A model generated the notes under the pieces. The model was not told where the DNA came from and did not search any database. It saw only the letters and a program-made list of their open reading frames with translations. A stretch of 64,000 nucleotides of DNA, from contig CAJWQE010000001.1 of assembly GCA_913045375.1 (NCBI GenBank), forward strand, positions 23,501 to 87,500. The letters run 5' to 3'. The translations under genes and the position numbers were made by a program. Below, one piece after another: positions 1 to 8,676 of this stretch. The first letter of the stretch is position 1. Each line of letters opens with the position of its first letter. Source of the DNA: an uncultured Halieaceae bacterium. Its GTDB lineage: Bacteria; Pseudomonadota; Gammaproteobacteria; Pseudomonadales; Halieaceae.

Positions 1-784
1 CCTCCAGAGTGATTGCCGTTGCGTCTGGTATTTCGCGTGTAGCCCTGTGCGCGCGAATGGCAGGAACAATGTGATCTTTTTCGCAACCAATGAGGTGAGT
101 TGGGGTTTTTAATTTAGGTAAGTCCTTTGCCAGCTGACCCAGCTCCCATCCCCCCATCATTCTTAAGGTGCCCTCGATGTGTTCGGGTTGGGATATCAGT
201 GTCGTGTAGCGCTGGATCATCGGTTCCGAGATAGTGGCGCCGGTATCACGCAACGCTCTGCGCACATCGGACTCGCCGGTTCCGCGCCGGGCGAGGAAGC
301 GAGACACCCTAGGCGATTGGCTTAGTGCACGCGCGGCTTTGAGCATAAGCGGCTCAATGAAAGCGCCGAAGGGTAGAAGGGCGCCGTTAATTGACAGTAA
401 TCCACGCGGACTGATGTCCGTATCGAGGCACATTCTGATGCCAACGGCTGCGCCTGCTGAGTGTCCAATCACATACTCGGGTGAGATTTCTAGGTGCTTG
501 CACAGCTCATATATAGCCCGAGCCATTGCGCTCAAAAGGTGCTCGCGTTCCTCAATGGGGTAGGTAAAGCCTTGGCCCGGGAGATCTATCAATACGCAAG
601 TGAAATGACCGCTCAAACACTCCGCCATGCCCGCCATCGAGTGGGTAGATGAGCCGGTGCCGTGCAAGAGTAAGATCACTGGCCCTGATCCAATGCGTTG
701 AACGTGCCACAGGGTGCCCGCGCATTGCACGAATTCGCTGTGCTCGCTTAGAGGCCAGTCACTGGGTAAACGGTCGGGCCCCAT
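1..784 (-). CDS. bchO: BchO-like alpha/beta hydrolase (partial, 3' end cut by window edge)
   Basis: Reading the minus strand from an ATG at 784 gives an open frame to the left edge (about 261 residues), so the C-terminus is missing. The oxyanion-loop HGTGSS and the nucleophile elbow GHSAGA (catalytic Ser) mark an alpha/beta hydrolase; a late IGCEKDHIVP segment fits the acid-residue strand. In purple bacteria BchO is encoded directly after bchD and is linked to the magnesium chelatase step; its reaction is not firmly known. Here the ATG lies 7 nt after the bchD stop codon, so the gene is surely cotranscribed as bchI-bchD-bchO. The call rests on this position plus the fold. Confidence 0.85.
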   Translation of the reverse strand, partial: MGPDRLPSDWPLSEHSEFVQCAGTLWHVQRIGSGPVILLLHGTGSSTHSMAGMAECLSGHFTCVLIDLPGQGFTYPIEEREHLLSAMARAIYELCKHLEISPEYVIGHSAGAAVGIRMCLDTDISPRGLLSINGALLPFGAFIEPLMLKAARALSQSPRVSRFLARRGTGESDVRRALRDTGATISEPMIQRYTTLISQPEHIEGTLRMMGGWELGQLAKDLPKLKTPTHLIGCEKDHIVPAIRAHRATREIPDATAITLE

Positions 785-791
785 GGGTCTA

Positions 792-2594
792 CTAGCCTAC
801 GCTGAGCGTTCTGATAGATGTATTCAGTGAATGTGCAGACGCGTTTGGAAGCGGCAGGTAGGTGGCATCTAGCGCGGTGGATAGTTCACGCGCCCGCGGA
901 CTGGGTCGAACCGCCGTGTCCACGAGAACACCCTTAATCTTAGTGTTAGCGAGTAGCTTCGCAGCGGAGAGCGCGTCTTCCGTACCTGCTGCCCGGCTTT
1001 TTGTACCGTCCCGCGCAACATTGGCCGCGCCATCGGTCAGGAGCACGTAACTTGGCGTCGCCCCTGTCGCGGATACAGAACGCGCCAGCTCATGTGTTGC
1101 TTGAAGCGCGGCAGCCATCGGCGTTCCGCCCCCTCCGGGTAGTTGAGCTAAGGTGCGCTTGGCTCTGACTAGCGAGCGCGTGGGTGGTAACAGGATCTCT
1201 GCTGTATCGCCCTTGAAGGCAATCAAGGCGACTTCTGTTCTGTGGGAGTAGCAGTCAGCGAGCAGTAGTTCGATTGCGCCTTTAGCTTCTGACATGCGCT
1301 GATGCGCACTGCTACCTGAAGCGTCTACCGCAAAAATCATCACGCTGGACTTACGCTGTTCAAAGCGTTTCACGCGAATATCCGAAGGTTCAATGTATAG
1401 GCTGGTTTTTTTCTTGTCCGAGGTATCCCACATTGCTCGTGCCGTTTGAAACGGTGCAGCACATCGCAGCGTGGCAGGTATATCGATGCGATGTCCGCGC
1501 TTTACATCGCCACGTCGCACGCCCACTGGGCGACCTCGTTGTTTGTCCTGAGCAAACTCACCAGCATTACCGCTTTTACTTTGACGCTGCCGGCTTTTCT
1601 CAGCGCGCTTCAACAGAATCGCCAGTAGGTCTTCAGGTAACTCAGCCATCGCGGCCTGAACCAGGTCCTCGTGGTCCTGCTCCTCCTTTTGCTGGGTTTG
1701 CTGCTCGGGTACATCTATATCCTCTCGATTGTCGTCGGACTGCTCTGGCGGCTGAGGCTCTGCTTGTGGTGTCGGTAATTGCTGAGCTATGGGTAGGAGC
1801 ACCAGTCGAATGAGGGGATGCATAACGGCCTCGTCGCTAACGGGTTTGCCACTTAACAAACTCAGGGCTTTGGCGATGTCGACAGTGAATTTCAATGTGC
1901 GAGAAGAGTGTATTCCCATGGACGCCGCTAGCTCGGCCAGTCGTGTAAGGTCTTCATCTGGAACTGACGTATGAGACAGCCGCGATTGCGCCGATACGAT
2001 GTCTGATCGAGCGTAGCGACTGTCGTCGACGCAGCGAATACTGATCTCGTCAAGAGCGATACTGAGGCCTAGTCGTTCGATAAGACCAGCTGGTGGCGAT
2101 TCCTCGTCGATGCCCTCGTCCAGCGCTATAACAGTGATTGAGGCTGGGCTGGTATGGCTGATGCCATCTCGCGCTATGTGGACTTCACCTGTATCTAGGG
2201 CGGCGCACCAATGTCCTGTAAATTCTTTGGGTAGCCGCTCGGCCATTGAGAGCGCCACAACTCGCTGATGGCATTCGGCGAGCACGCCTTGTGCCAAAAC
2301 GGGCTTTCCGTGCCGCATACTTTCGGTGATATCCATGCCGCCCAGCAGACGTTCTGTGGGTGTGTTACTGGGTACTCGGCGGGCTGGCGTTTCAGTGAAG
2401 CTGTCGAGAAGGGCGAGCCAGTAATCTCTCACAGGCCCGGGTTGCGCGCAGACGCGGATACCACCGGCTTTGTGGCGTAGAACAGCGACCAACGCCGCAG
2501 CTAGCTCGGCGTCATGCCATGCGTTCGCGGCTTCCGCTTCAGGCAAGAGCGGCTTCGATAGCGCGTTCGACGCGGGCATCGGCACTGGATTCAT
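792..2594 (-). CDS. bchD: Magnesium chelatase subunit D
   Basis: BchD (600 aa) is the non-catalytic AAA+ subunit of Mg-chelatase, which with BchI and BchH inserts Mg2+ into protoporphyrin IX, the first committed step of bacteriochlorophyll synthesis in the cytoplasm. Residues 1-270 form an AAA+ like region without a usable Walker A motif. A Pro/Gln/acidic linker spans about 275-310. A von Willebrand A domain fills 415-595, with MIDAS residues D424-x-S426-x-S428, T491 and D521. This is the normal architecture and length. The start chosen overlaps the bchI 3' end by 56 nt; an internal ATG at 2579 is an alternative, and neither has a strong ribosome-binding site, consistent with translational coupling. 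Confidence 0.95.
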   Translation of the reverse strand: MNPVPMPASNALSKPLLPEAEAANAWHDAELAAALVAVLRHKAGGIRVCAQPGPVRDYWLALLDSFTETPARRVPSNTPTERLLGGMDITESMRHGKPVLAQGVLAECHQRVVALSMAERLPKEFTGHWCAALDTGEVHIARDGISHTSPASITVIALDEGIDEESPPAGLIERLGLSIALDEISIRCVDDSRYARSDIVSAQSRLSHTSVPDEDLTRLAELAASMGIHSSRTLKFTVDIAKALSLLSGKPVSDEAVMHPLIRLVLLPIAQQLPTPQAEPQPPEQSDDNREDIDVPEQQTQQKEEQDHEDLVQAAMAELPEDLLAILLKRAEKSRQRQSKSGNAGEFAQDKQRGRPVGVRRGDVKRGHRIDIPATLRCAAPFQTARAMWDTSDKKKTSLYIEPSDIRVKRFEQRKSSVMIFAVDASGSSAHQRMSEAKGAIELLLADCYSHRTEVALIAFKGDTAEILLPPTRSLVRAKRTLAQLPGGGGTPMAAALQATHELARSVSATGATPSYVLLTDGAANVARDGTKSRAAGTEDALSAAKLLANTKIKGVLVDTAVRPSPRARELSTALDATYLPLPNASAHSLNTSIRTLSVG

Positions 2595-3555
2595 CCATTG
2601 GGTCGCGTCGCAGGCGGTGTCTCAATACGAAGAGAGCGACGTATTTCAGATGTTGCAAGGTAGCTGCATCTTTTCCCTCGAGTGCAGCGAGTGCTCGCGC
2701 GCTTCGTATCAGCGTTAGCTCACCGCGTAGGCCATCAGTGCCCAGCTGTAGGCACAGCTCGGCGGCTTTTTCGAGTACGTTGGAGGGTACATCGACAGAT
2801 TCGACCACCTCTCTCGCGGCATCAATCTTGCGGCGAAGCGCGCCTTCTTTTCGGGCGAATCGCTTGCTAAAACCTTCAGGGTCATGATCGAACGCGTCGC
2901 GTAACTTTATGATCTCGACGCGCGTTGGAATATCCCTGGGTGTTCTGACATCGAGCGATAAACCAAAGCGATCCAGCAGTTGGGGGCGTAGCTCGCCTTC
3001 TTCGGGGTTGCCACTTCCCACAAGAACGAAGCGGGCAGGGTGCCGAACGCTCAATCCCTCCCGCTCCACCACGTTTACGCCGCTTGCCGCAACGTCAAGA
3101 AGGGCGTCGACAATGTGATCCTCGAGCAGATTGACCTCATCGATATACAAGAAGCCGCGATTGGCTGCTGCTAACAAACCGGGTTGAAATGCCTTCTCAC
3201 CGTTGTGAATGGCCTTTTCAATGTCTAGCGCCCCAAGCACTCGATCTTCGGTTGCACCCAGGGGGAGATCGACAACGGGAATGGCAATTTTTCGTGTCTT
3301 GAGCGCATCCGCCGACTGGCATCGGCTGCATAAGCCCTGTTTGGGAGCCTCGGGATTGCAGTTGTAAGGGCAGTCTTTGACTGCGTCGATTTTGGGAAGC
3401 AGCTGAGCCAGCGCGCGGATAGTTGTCGACTTGCCTGTGCCTCGCTCGCCAAAGACCAATACACCACCAATGCTAGGGTCTACGGCCGCTATCGATAAGG
3501 CAAGCTTCATATCATCTTGCCCAACGATCGCCGTAAAGGGATACGCTACGGTCAT
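2539..3555 (-). CDS. bchI: Magnesium chelatase ATPase subunit I
   Basis: BchI (338 aa) is the AAA+ ATPase that drives Mg2+ insertion into protoporphyrin IX together with BchD and BchH. Walker A GERGTGKS lies at 36-43 and Walker B LYIDE at 136-140, followed by the GSGNPEEGELRPQLLDRFG sensor/arginine-finger region. Four cysteines at about 62-79 form the CxxxC...CxxC insertion known in BchI/ChlI. The frame is open upstream, but the ATG at 3555 gives the usual N-terminus (MTVAYPFTAIVGQ) and is preceded by a strong GGGGGAG ribosome-binding site. First gene of bchIDO. A PpsR/CrtJ-type site lies 67-84 nt upstream of the start, so aerobic/light repression is likely. Confidence 0.96.
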   Translation of the reverse strand: MTVAYPFTAIVGQDDMKLALSIAAVDPSIGGVLVFGERGTGKSTTIRALAQLLPKIDAVKDCPYNCNPEAPKQGLCSRCQSADALKTRKIAIPVVDLPLGATEDRVLGALDIEKAIHNGEKAFQPGLLAAANRGFLYIDEVNLLEDHIVDALLDVAASGVNVVEREGLSVRHPARFVLVGSGNPEEGELRPQLLDRFGLSLDVRTPRDIPTRVEIIKLRDAFDHDPEGFSKRFARKEGALRRKIDAAREVVESVDVPSNVLEKAAELCLQLGTDGLRGELTLIRSARALAALEGKDAATLQHLKYVALFVLRHRLRRDPMDESSADARVERAIEAALA

Positions 3556-3621
3556 GATTACTCCCCCAAAAAGGCTCAATTGATTTGAGCTCGCCGACGC
3601 AGGTTTTCCGAATCGGATTAG

Positions 3622-3639
3622 TGTCATTTTATTTAAACA
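3622..3639. promoter_or_regulatory. Putative PpsR/CrtJ operator upstream of bchI
   Basis: The sequence TGT-N12-ACA (TGTCATTTTATTTAAACA) exactly matches the known PpsR/CrtJ consensus spacing, in an AT-rich stretch between bchI (minus) and a divergent hydrolase gene (plus). PpsR/CrtJ is the aerobic repressor of bch and crt genes in phototrophic proteobacteria. A half-match (TGT at 3647-3649) follows. The motif and location are seen; binding is inferred, and the regulator gene is not in the window. Confidence 0.6.
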
Positions 3640-3731
3640 CATAATTTGTCAAATTTTATGTATTTTTTTGTGGCAATTGGTCTGCGCTGGATATGCGGCG
3701 TATAGAGGGTGATAGTGGTGAGAAGGCCTTT

Positions 3732-4598
3732 ATGAAGCAGCTAGACAAAGCAATCGAGAGTGATGGAGCCTTGATCGAAGGTTCCGGTGACTATGAGGTT
3801 TACTGGTACTTCGACACCGAATCGGAGGGACGTCCGCTGCTCTTTGTTCATAGCGTCAATGCGGCGCCTAGCGCGATAGAGCTCAAGCCTTTATTCCAGC
3901 ACTTCAGAGCATCTAGACCGGTATTCGCGCCAGATCTGCCAGGGTTTGGTCGGTCAACGCGTCGTGTGGGCACCATGACCCCTTCGGATTTTGCAAAACA
4001 GATTGCCTCAATCGTCGATGAGATGACGCCGAGTGAGCCGCCCGATGTGATCGCTTTGTCCTTGGGGTGTGAGTTCGTCGCTCGGGCGGTAGTCGAGCTC
4101 GGTGCCGCGGTGAGAAGTCTGACGTTTATTTCACCCACGGGTTTTTCTCGTCGTCAGCCGCCAGCACCACAAGCGCAAAGGCGCTTGAAGCGGCTGTTTG
4201 ATTTTGCCGGCTTTGGGCGTGGTGCATTCAAACTACTGCGTCTGGAGCGGAGTATTCGCTACTTTTACGGTATGAACTTCTCGGGTTTTGTTCCCAATGA
4301 ATTGGTGACTTACGCCCTCAAGACGACGCGTCAGTCCGGTGCACATGAGATGCCGCTGCAATTCCTTTCAATGGGTTTGTTTACGGCGAAAGCTGCCGAG
4401 TCTCTGTATTCTAAGCTCGACGTTCCGGTGCTGGTGTTGTTCGACAAGGACCCCAATGTTTCATTTGAGCTGTTTGAGGAATTTGAGGCAAATCCTGCAT
4501 GGCAGTTTAAGCGGATAGCGCCGAGTCTGGGTATGCCACAGTGGGAGCATCCGGAGAGGACGGCGGGAGCTATCGAGGCATTTTTTGGGACTCTCTAA
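3732..4598 (+). CDS. Alpha/beta hydrolase, divergent from bchI
   Basis: A 288-residue alpha/beta hydrolase-fold protein without signal peptide. It shows the strand motif LLFVHS, DLPGFGRS, a nucleophile elbow reading ALSLGCEF (Ala replaces the first Gly of GxSxG) and a C-terminal WEHPE His. The substrate cannot be read from sequence. The ATG at 3732 is preceded by AGAAGG at a 5-nt spacing; an in-frame ATG at 3693 would add 13 residues but has a weak ribosome-binding site. It is transcribed away from bchI across a shared AT-rich intergenic region with a PpsR-type site, so it may be co-regulated with photosynthesis genes. It is distinct from the BchO-like gene at the left edge. Confidence 0.8.
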   Translation: MKQLDKAIESDGALIEGSGDYEVYWYFDTESEGRPLLFVHSVNAAPSAIELKPLFQHFRASRPVFAPDLPGFGRSTRRVGTMTPSDFAKQIASIVDEMTPSEPPDVIALSLGCEFVARAVVELGAAVRSLTFISPTGFSRRQPPAPQAQRRLKRLFDFAGFGRGAFKLLRLERSIRYFYGMNFSGFVPNELVTYALKTTRQSGAHEMPLQFLSMGLFTAKAAESLYSKLDVPVLVLFDKDPNVSFELFEEFEANPAWQFKRIAPSLGMPQWEHPERTAGAIEAFFGTL

Positions 4599-4646
4599 GC
4601 CACGCTCAATCTACGCCATGTCCAAAGTGCTTTTAAAAGCCTAGTC

Positions 4647-6131
4647 CTAAGCCGCGTCTTGTTGGATGCGCTGTGCCGCGATAGAGCCAGATAATGTCGC
4701 CATGGGCACGCCGGGCCCGGGGTGAGCACTTCCACCAGCAAGATAAAGCCCCTTAACCCGACTCGCGGACGATGGACGGGTGAAGCTAGAAAACATCCCA
4801 TGGGACGCTGCACCGTAAAGCGAGCCGCCACTCCCGGGAAAGCGTTGGTGCCAGTTATCGGGGCAGGTGGCGACACAGTCTGCTTCAGAAAAGGCGAGCT
4901 TTAAACCTCCGCGACTGAGCACATCCAGTGCGTTCTTGCGTTGTTGATCGAGTTTAGAGCGGGTCCACGCGCCATGGTCGCCATCTGCCGGCGCGTTTAT
5001 AAGTAATAACAGTCGTTCCTTGCCCTCGGTCGATAGTTTTCCGTTGACGCGATCCTGGGCGCAAACATAAACGGTTGGTTCATTGCAGACGGACCTGGAT
5101 TTGAAAATCGTAGTGAATTCGCGCTCGTAATTCGTTGCAAAGAACACATTGTGATGATCGAGCTCGAATCCAGAGGTGTTGGCGTTGATGCACCAGGTGA
5201 TAGCGGATAGGCCTCGCTCCCGTCGCTTTCGTGTGCGTGTCGATTTCACGACATCATCGCCTAAAAGCCCGTCACTTAATGCTGCCGAGTCCCCATTGAA
5301 AATAATGGCGTCAGCGGCCAACGTCTCGCCGGATGCAAGCGTGACACCTGTCGCCCGTCCGTTAGTGCAGTTGATCTTTCGGACCGTGCTTTGATAGTGA
5401 AACTGGGCGCCATGCTCCATGGCGAGGTCGGCAATTGCATGAGCGAGCGCCCGCATGCCGCCGTCGACACACCACACGCCCTGGCGCTCTACATGCGCAA
5501 TTAGCATCAACGTTGAAGGGGTCGATAGTGGTGATGAGCCCACATAAGTGGCGTATCGGCCGTAGAGCTGCTTCAACCGCGGATCTGAGAAATAGTTGCC
5601 GAGTGCACTCCAGAGCGATTGGTGCGGCGCTACCGCTAGGCTCTTTAAGCCGCCATCTCGCAATAGCCGATAGCCGAGTCGTAGTGGTGAGGGCTGCGAT
5701 GTGGCCATGAAGTTATCGCGGAGCAGGTTGTGAACAAGCTCACCATCGTCACAAAATCTGCGATAGCCCTGCGCATTGCCTTCGTCTGAGAAATCGGCGA
5801 TTGCGTTGGCTGACTGATCTATGTCGTGAAAGAGGTCCAAATGACTTCCGTCCGTCCAAGCATGACGGGCGAGCCGGCGGCTCTCGGTCAAACGAACCCG
5901 ATCATCAAAAACGGCACCTGCACGCTTAAATAACTCATCGAACACCCAGTGCATGGTAAAAACTGTGGGACCGCCGTCGATGCCTACGTCACCCACCTGC
6001 CGTTGGTGCATCTTGCCGCCAGGCTCACCATTGCTCTCGAACACATCGACTTTCCAGCCTGCAGTAGCCAGGTCGACGGCAGCCGACAATCCGCCTGCAC
6101 CGGCGCCGACAATGATCGCTCGTTTTGTCAT
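4647..6131 (-). CDS. crtD: CrtD-like carotenoid 3,4-desaturase
   Basis: A 494-residue FAD-dependent amine-oxidase-type carotenoid desaturase. The dinucleotide-binding motif GAGAGGLSAAVDLATAG lies at 9-25 with an acceptor Glu just after it. The segment DGGPTVFTMHWVFDELF is typical of CrtD (1-hydroxycarotenoid / methoxyneurosporene 3,4-desaturase) rather than phytoene desaturase CrtI. The C-terminal FAD motif reads LAGGSAHPGPGVPMATLSG. CrtD acts in spheroidene/spirilloxanthin synthesis at the membrane. The chosen ATG (6131) gives the canonical N-terminus; it overlaps the stop of the upstream membrane-protein gene by 1 nt (TGATG), so the two are coupled. The usual partner crtC is not in this window. 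A CrtI-family paralogue of other specificity remains possible. Confidence 0.85.
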   Translation of the reverse strand: MTKRAIIVGAGAGGLSAAVDLATAGWKVDVFESNGEPGGKMHQRQVGDVGIDGGPTVFTMHWVFDELFKRAGAVFDDRVRLTESRRLARHAWTDGSHLDLFHDIDQSANAIADFSDEGNAQGYRRFCDDGELVHNLLRDNFMATSQPSPLRLGYRLLRDGGLKSLAVAPHQSLWSALGNYFSDPRLKQLYGRYATYVGSSPLSTPSTLMLIAHVERQGVWCVDGGMRALAHAIADLAMEHGAQFHYQSTVRKINCTNGRATGVTLASGETLAADAIIFNGDSAALSDGLLGDDVVKSTRTRKRRERGLSAITWCINANTSGFELDHHNVFFATNYEREFTTIFKSRSVCNEPTVYVCAQDRVNGKLSTEGKERLLLLINAPADGDHGAWTRSKLDQQRKNALDVLSRGGLKLAFSEADCVATCPDNWHQRFPGSGGSLYGAASHGMFSSFTRPSSASRVKGLYLAGGSAHPGPGVPMATLSGSIAAQRIQQDAA

Positions 6132-6877
6132 CAGGTGGCTTGTACTCGGCGTACTGGCGCCATGACAGCGCGCTGGTGGTAGATGATGAGAATCAGTCCG
6201 GTCACGAGCGGAATCGCCCAAAGACCTGGCGTCAGCGCAATTTCGGGGAGGAGGCGCACCGCACCAAAGGCGAAAAAGGCGGTGTAGACAGATATACCGG
6301 CCCCCACCAAAGATTTGATGTGCTCCTTGATGCGTGCTTTGGGTGATGAGGGTTTGCGGTAGATGAACCACAGGTTCGTGGCAACGGTGGCGAAACCGAC
6401 GAAGGCGATGCCCATCATCATGGGTTGATTAAGCTCGATGCCGCGAATGAAGCAGTTGGCTGAGGTCACTGTTAAAACAACCTGAAGTAGAAGATTGTGC
6501 CAGGCGCCGTTCTTCTCATGATCTCGTTTATTACGCATGCAAAGCCAACCGTGCCATGCAAGGTTGATAGTGAGTGTCGCTAAATACAGCATCATCCAGC
6601 CAAAAATTCCCGAGATCATCTCGGGCTGCCGAAATACCTCATGCGTGGACAGGTGAGGGTGGGTGCCTGTTGGGTCGGCCAGCGTCGTAATGGAGATACC
6701 CGTAGCAACCAAGCCGGTGGTGAGCATGCTCGTAATAAAGATGTTGCCTGCTTGTCGATGCAGTACACCGCCTTTCTTGCCGGCAATGGGAATCCAAACA
6801 GAAATGAGTCCGACCGTGCCGGTGATGATGTGCATGATCACCAGCGATTCGAAGATGCCATGGGTCGACAGGGTCAT
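6131..6877 (-). CDS. Multi-pass membrane protein coupled to crtD
   Basis: A 248-residue protein with about six to seven hydrophobic segments and no enzymatic motif I recognise. His and Met residues lie in or near the first segments (LVIMHIITG, HRQAGN), reminiscent of small heme-type or DUF2306-like membrane proteins, but this is not a firm assignment. The ATG at 6877 is preceded by GGAGG at 8 nt. It is first in a two-gene operon with the crtD-like gene and diverges from the P450 gene across only 48 nt. Position suggests a role in carotenoid synthesis or membrane placement of pigments; this is inference only. Confidence 0.65.
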   Translation of the reverse strand: MTLSTHGIFESLVIMHIITGTVGLISVWIPIAGKKGGVLHRQAGNIFITSMLTTGLVATGISITTLADPTGTHPHLSTHEVFRQPEMISGIFGWMMLYLATLTINLAWHGWLCMRNKRDHEKNGAWHNLLLQVVLTVTSANCFIRGIELNQPMMMGIAFVGFATVATNLWFIYRKPSSPKARIKEHIKSLVGAGISVYTAFFAFGAVRLLPEIALTPGLWAIPLVTGLILIIYHQRAVMAPVRRVQAT

Positions 6878-6925
6878 ATCCGGCCTCCATACTGTGCGTA
6901 GTGTCAATACTATTGGATAGTTTTC

Positions 6926-8302
6926 GTGGATGAAACACTTTACATACCACCAAAGCCCCACTCGCTTCCAGCGGTTGTCGCGTTAATCCGCTCGCTTTGG
7001 AAGGGTGATGGCAACTTGTTAGAGCTGTTACCTGCCGAGGCCTATCACTTTGAGGTGGGTCATCTGGGACGTTCTCGCCGCGGTACCGTGCTCTTCAACC
7101 GGCCCTCAGCAGTGAAGGAAATCATGCGCGACGCCCAAGGCGTATTTCCCAAGAGTGACCTTATGGTCGGTGCCCTTGATCCACTCATTGGTGAAAGCAT
7201 GTTTGTCACCGATGGACCGAAATGGCGTCGGCAACGCGCAATGATTGATCCTGCTTTCAGTCTGATGCGGCTGAATGTGGCTTATGGTGCCATGTGCGCC
7301 GCGACCGATGATCATGTCGCCGCTATAGATCAGCTAGCTACGGACGATACGCCATTTTCCCTTGACCTGGCTATGAGCCATCTCACAGCCGATGTAATCT
7401 GCCGGACTGTCTTCTCTACACCGCTAGCATCCGACGTTGCTAAAGAGGTATTTGACGATTTCACGCTCTTTGAGAAGTCTGTGGCTCAGGTCGATATTTT
7501 AGGGATGATCCTTAAGCCCGCATGGTCTGAAACAAAGCAAACGCCAGAGGTCCTTGCTGCCTGTGAGCGTATTCGTCATCACATTGGTGCGCTCATCGAT
7601 ACCCATTTGGAAGCCGAGGCCGGTGAATATAACGACATTGCATCGGCAGTCATTGAGGCGAAAGACAAAGACACAGGTTTGCCATTTACCCGCGACGAGC
7701 TCATTGATCAGTTGGGTGTGTTCTTCCTTGCTGGCCATGAGACCACTGCGAGTGCGTTGACATGGGTGTTCTATATTTTGGCGGAGCGTCCCGAGTGGCT
7801 TGCGCGGCTGCGGGAAGAAATCGATCCCGTGATGGGCGATGGGCAGCTCACGTTCGAAGACACAAAAAAACTGCCTTTGACGCGTGCATTTTTTAAAGAA
7901 GCCTTGCGCCTGTATCCCCCGATTACTTTCGTGCCGAGAGTGGCTTTGGAAAAAGTGGAAATCGAAGGTAAGAAGTTGCCGCGTGGGGCCTTAGTCATGA
8001 TTGCTCCCTGGACGCTGCAGCGGCACAGCAAATACTGGGATGAACCTCATGCGTTTATTCCCGAACGATTCTTACCTGAGAATGAAAAAACGCTGAATAC
8101 AGGCGCGTATATCCCGTTTGGGCAAGGGCCGCACATTTGTGTGGGTGCCGGTTTTGCTCAGGTAGAGAGTTTGCTCATTATGTCCCAGCTGATCAGCCGC
8201 TTTGACTTCGAACTACTTCCCGATCAGACCGTTGTGCCCGCGGCGCGTTTGACGACGAGGCCTGCGGAACAGGTCATGATGCGAGTGCGGCATCGCGCGT
8301 AA
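6926..8302 (+). CDS. Cytochrome P450
   Basis: A 458-residue bacterial cytochrome P450. The I-helix motif AGHETT is at 269-274, the K-helix E325-A-L-R328, and the heme loop FGQGPHICVG with the axial thiolate C405. No membrane anchor is visible, so it is probably soluble and needs an external ferredoxin/reductase, neither of which is in the window. The start is a GTG at 6926; the nearest ATG is out of frame. It diverges from the membrane-protein/crtD operon by 48 nt, which hints at carotenoid or lipid hydroxylation (some bacterial P450s hydroxylate carotenoids), but the substrate is unknown. Its 3' end overlaps the convergent small gene by 29 nt. Confidence 0.92.
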   Translation: MDETLYIPPKPHSLPAVVALIRSLWKGDGNLLELLPAEAYHFEVGHLGRSRRGTVLFNRPSAVKEIMRDAQGVFPKSDLMVGALDPLIGESMFVTDGPKWRRQRAMIDPAFSLMRLNVAYGAMCAATDDHVAAIDQLATDDTPFSLDLAMSHLTADVICRTVFSTPLASDVAKEVFDDFTLFEKSVAQVDILGMILKPAWSETKQTPEVLAACERIRHHIGALIDTHLEAEAGEYNDIASAVIEAKDKDTGLPFTRDELIDQLGVFFLAGHETTASALTWVFYILAERPEWLARLREEIDPVMGDGQLTFEDTKKLPLTRAFFKEALRLYPPITFVPRVALEKVEIEGKKLPRGALVMIAPWTLQRHSKYWDEPHAFIPERFLPENEKTLNTGAYIPFGQGPHICVGAGFAQVESLLIMSQLISRFDFELLPDQTVVPAARLTTRPAEQVMMRVRHRA

Positions 8303-8669
8303 GCTGTGACTCACTTAGGGCTCGGGTGAGCTTCTCGTCAAACTGCTCCACTTGGCCCTCGCAGGCCATCAATGCTGATGTGTCAAGCAACGTGCAAAGG
8401 TATCCATTGTCATCTTGCTTGATGACACAGGGTAGCGGGGTAGGGAGTTGAGCGAGCATCTCATCGGAGACTTCGTTACGGTGAAGCCACTCCACTTCGG
8501 GTCGATCCTCACAATAGCTGCGCCATGCCCGTTTGCCGAACGGGCTTAAACCGTGTGTGATGTCGCAAAGAGCACAGCTTCGTGTGCCCGTCAGCTTGCC
8601 GACGGCGTAAGCCAGTTCGCCGATGACCGAGAGATCAGCATCGTAAATCGCCAGAATTCGTCCATGCAT
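8274..8669 (-). CDS. Hypothetical 131-aa protein with CxxC
   Basis: A small soluble protein of 131 residues, not recognised with certainty. Residues 1-60 contain a short beta/alpha start (GRILAIYDAD), then SCALCDITHG with a CxxC pair and a His, followed by a Cys-containing helix; the C-terminal third is acidic and helical. The CxxC...H arrangement could bind metal or be redox active. It begins 7 nt after the stop of the histidine-box hydroxylase gene and is probably cotranscribed with it. The 3' end overlaps the P450 gene on the other strand. Confidence 0.65.
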   Translation of the reverse strand: MHGRILAIYDADLSVIGELAYAVGKLTGTRSCALCDITHGLSPFGKRAWRSYCEDRPEVEWLHRNEVSDEMLAQLPTPLPCVIKQDDNGYLCTLLDTSALMACEGQVEQFDEKLTRALSESQLTRDAALAS

Positions 8670-8676
8670 GAAGACG

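Noticed and set aside
1433..1813. 126-aa plus-strand open frame inside bchD
   Set aside because: Antisense to a complete BchD with intact MIDAS motif; no independent evidence.
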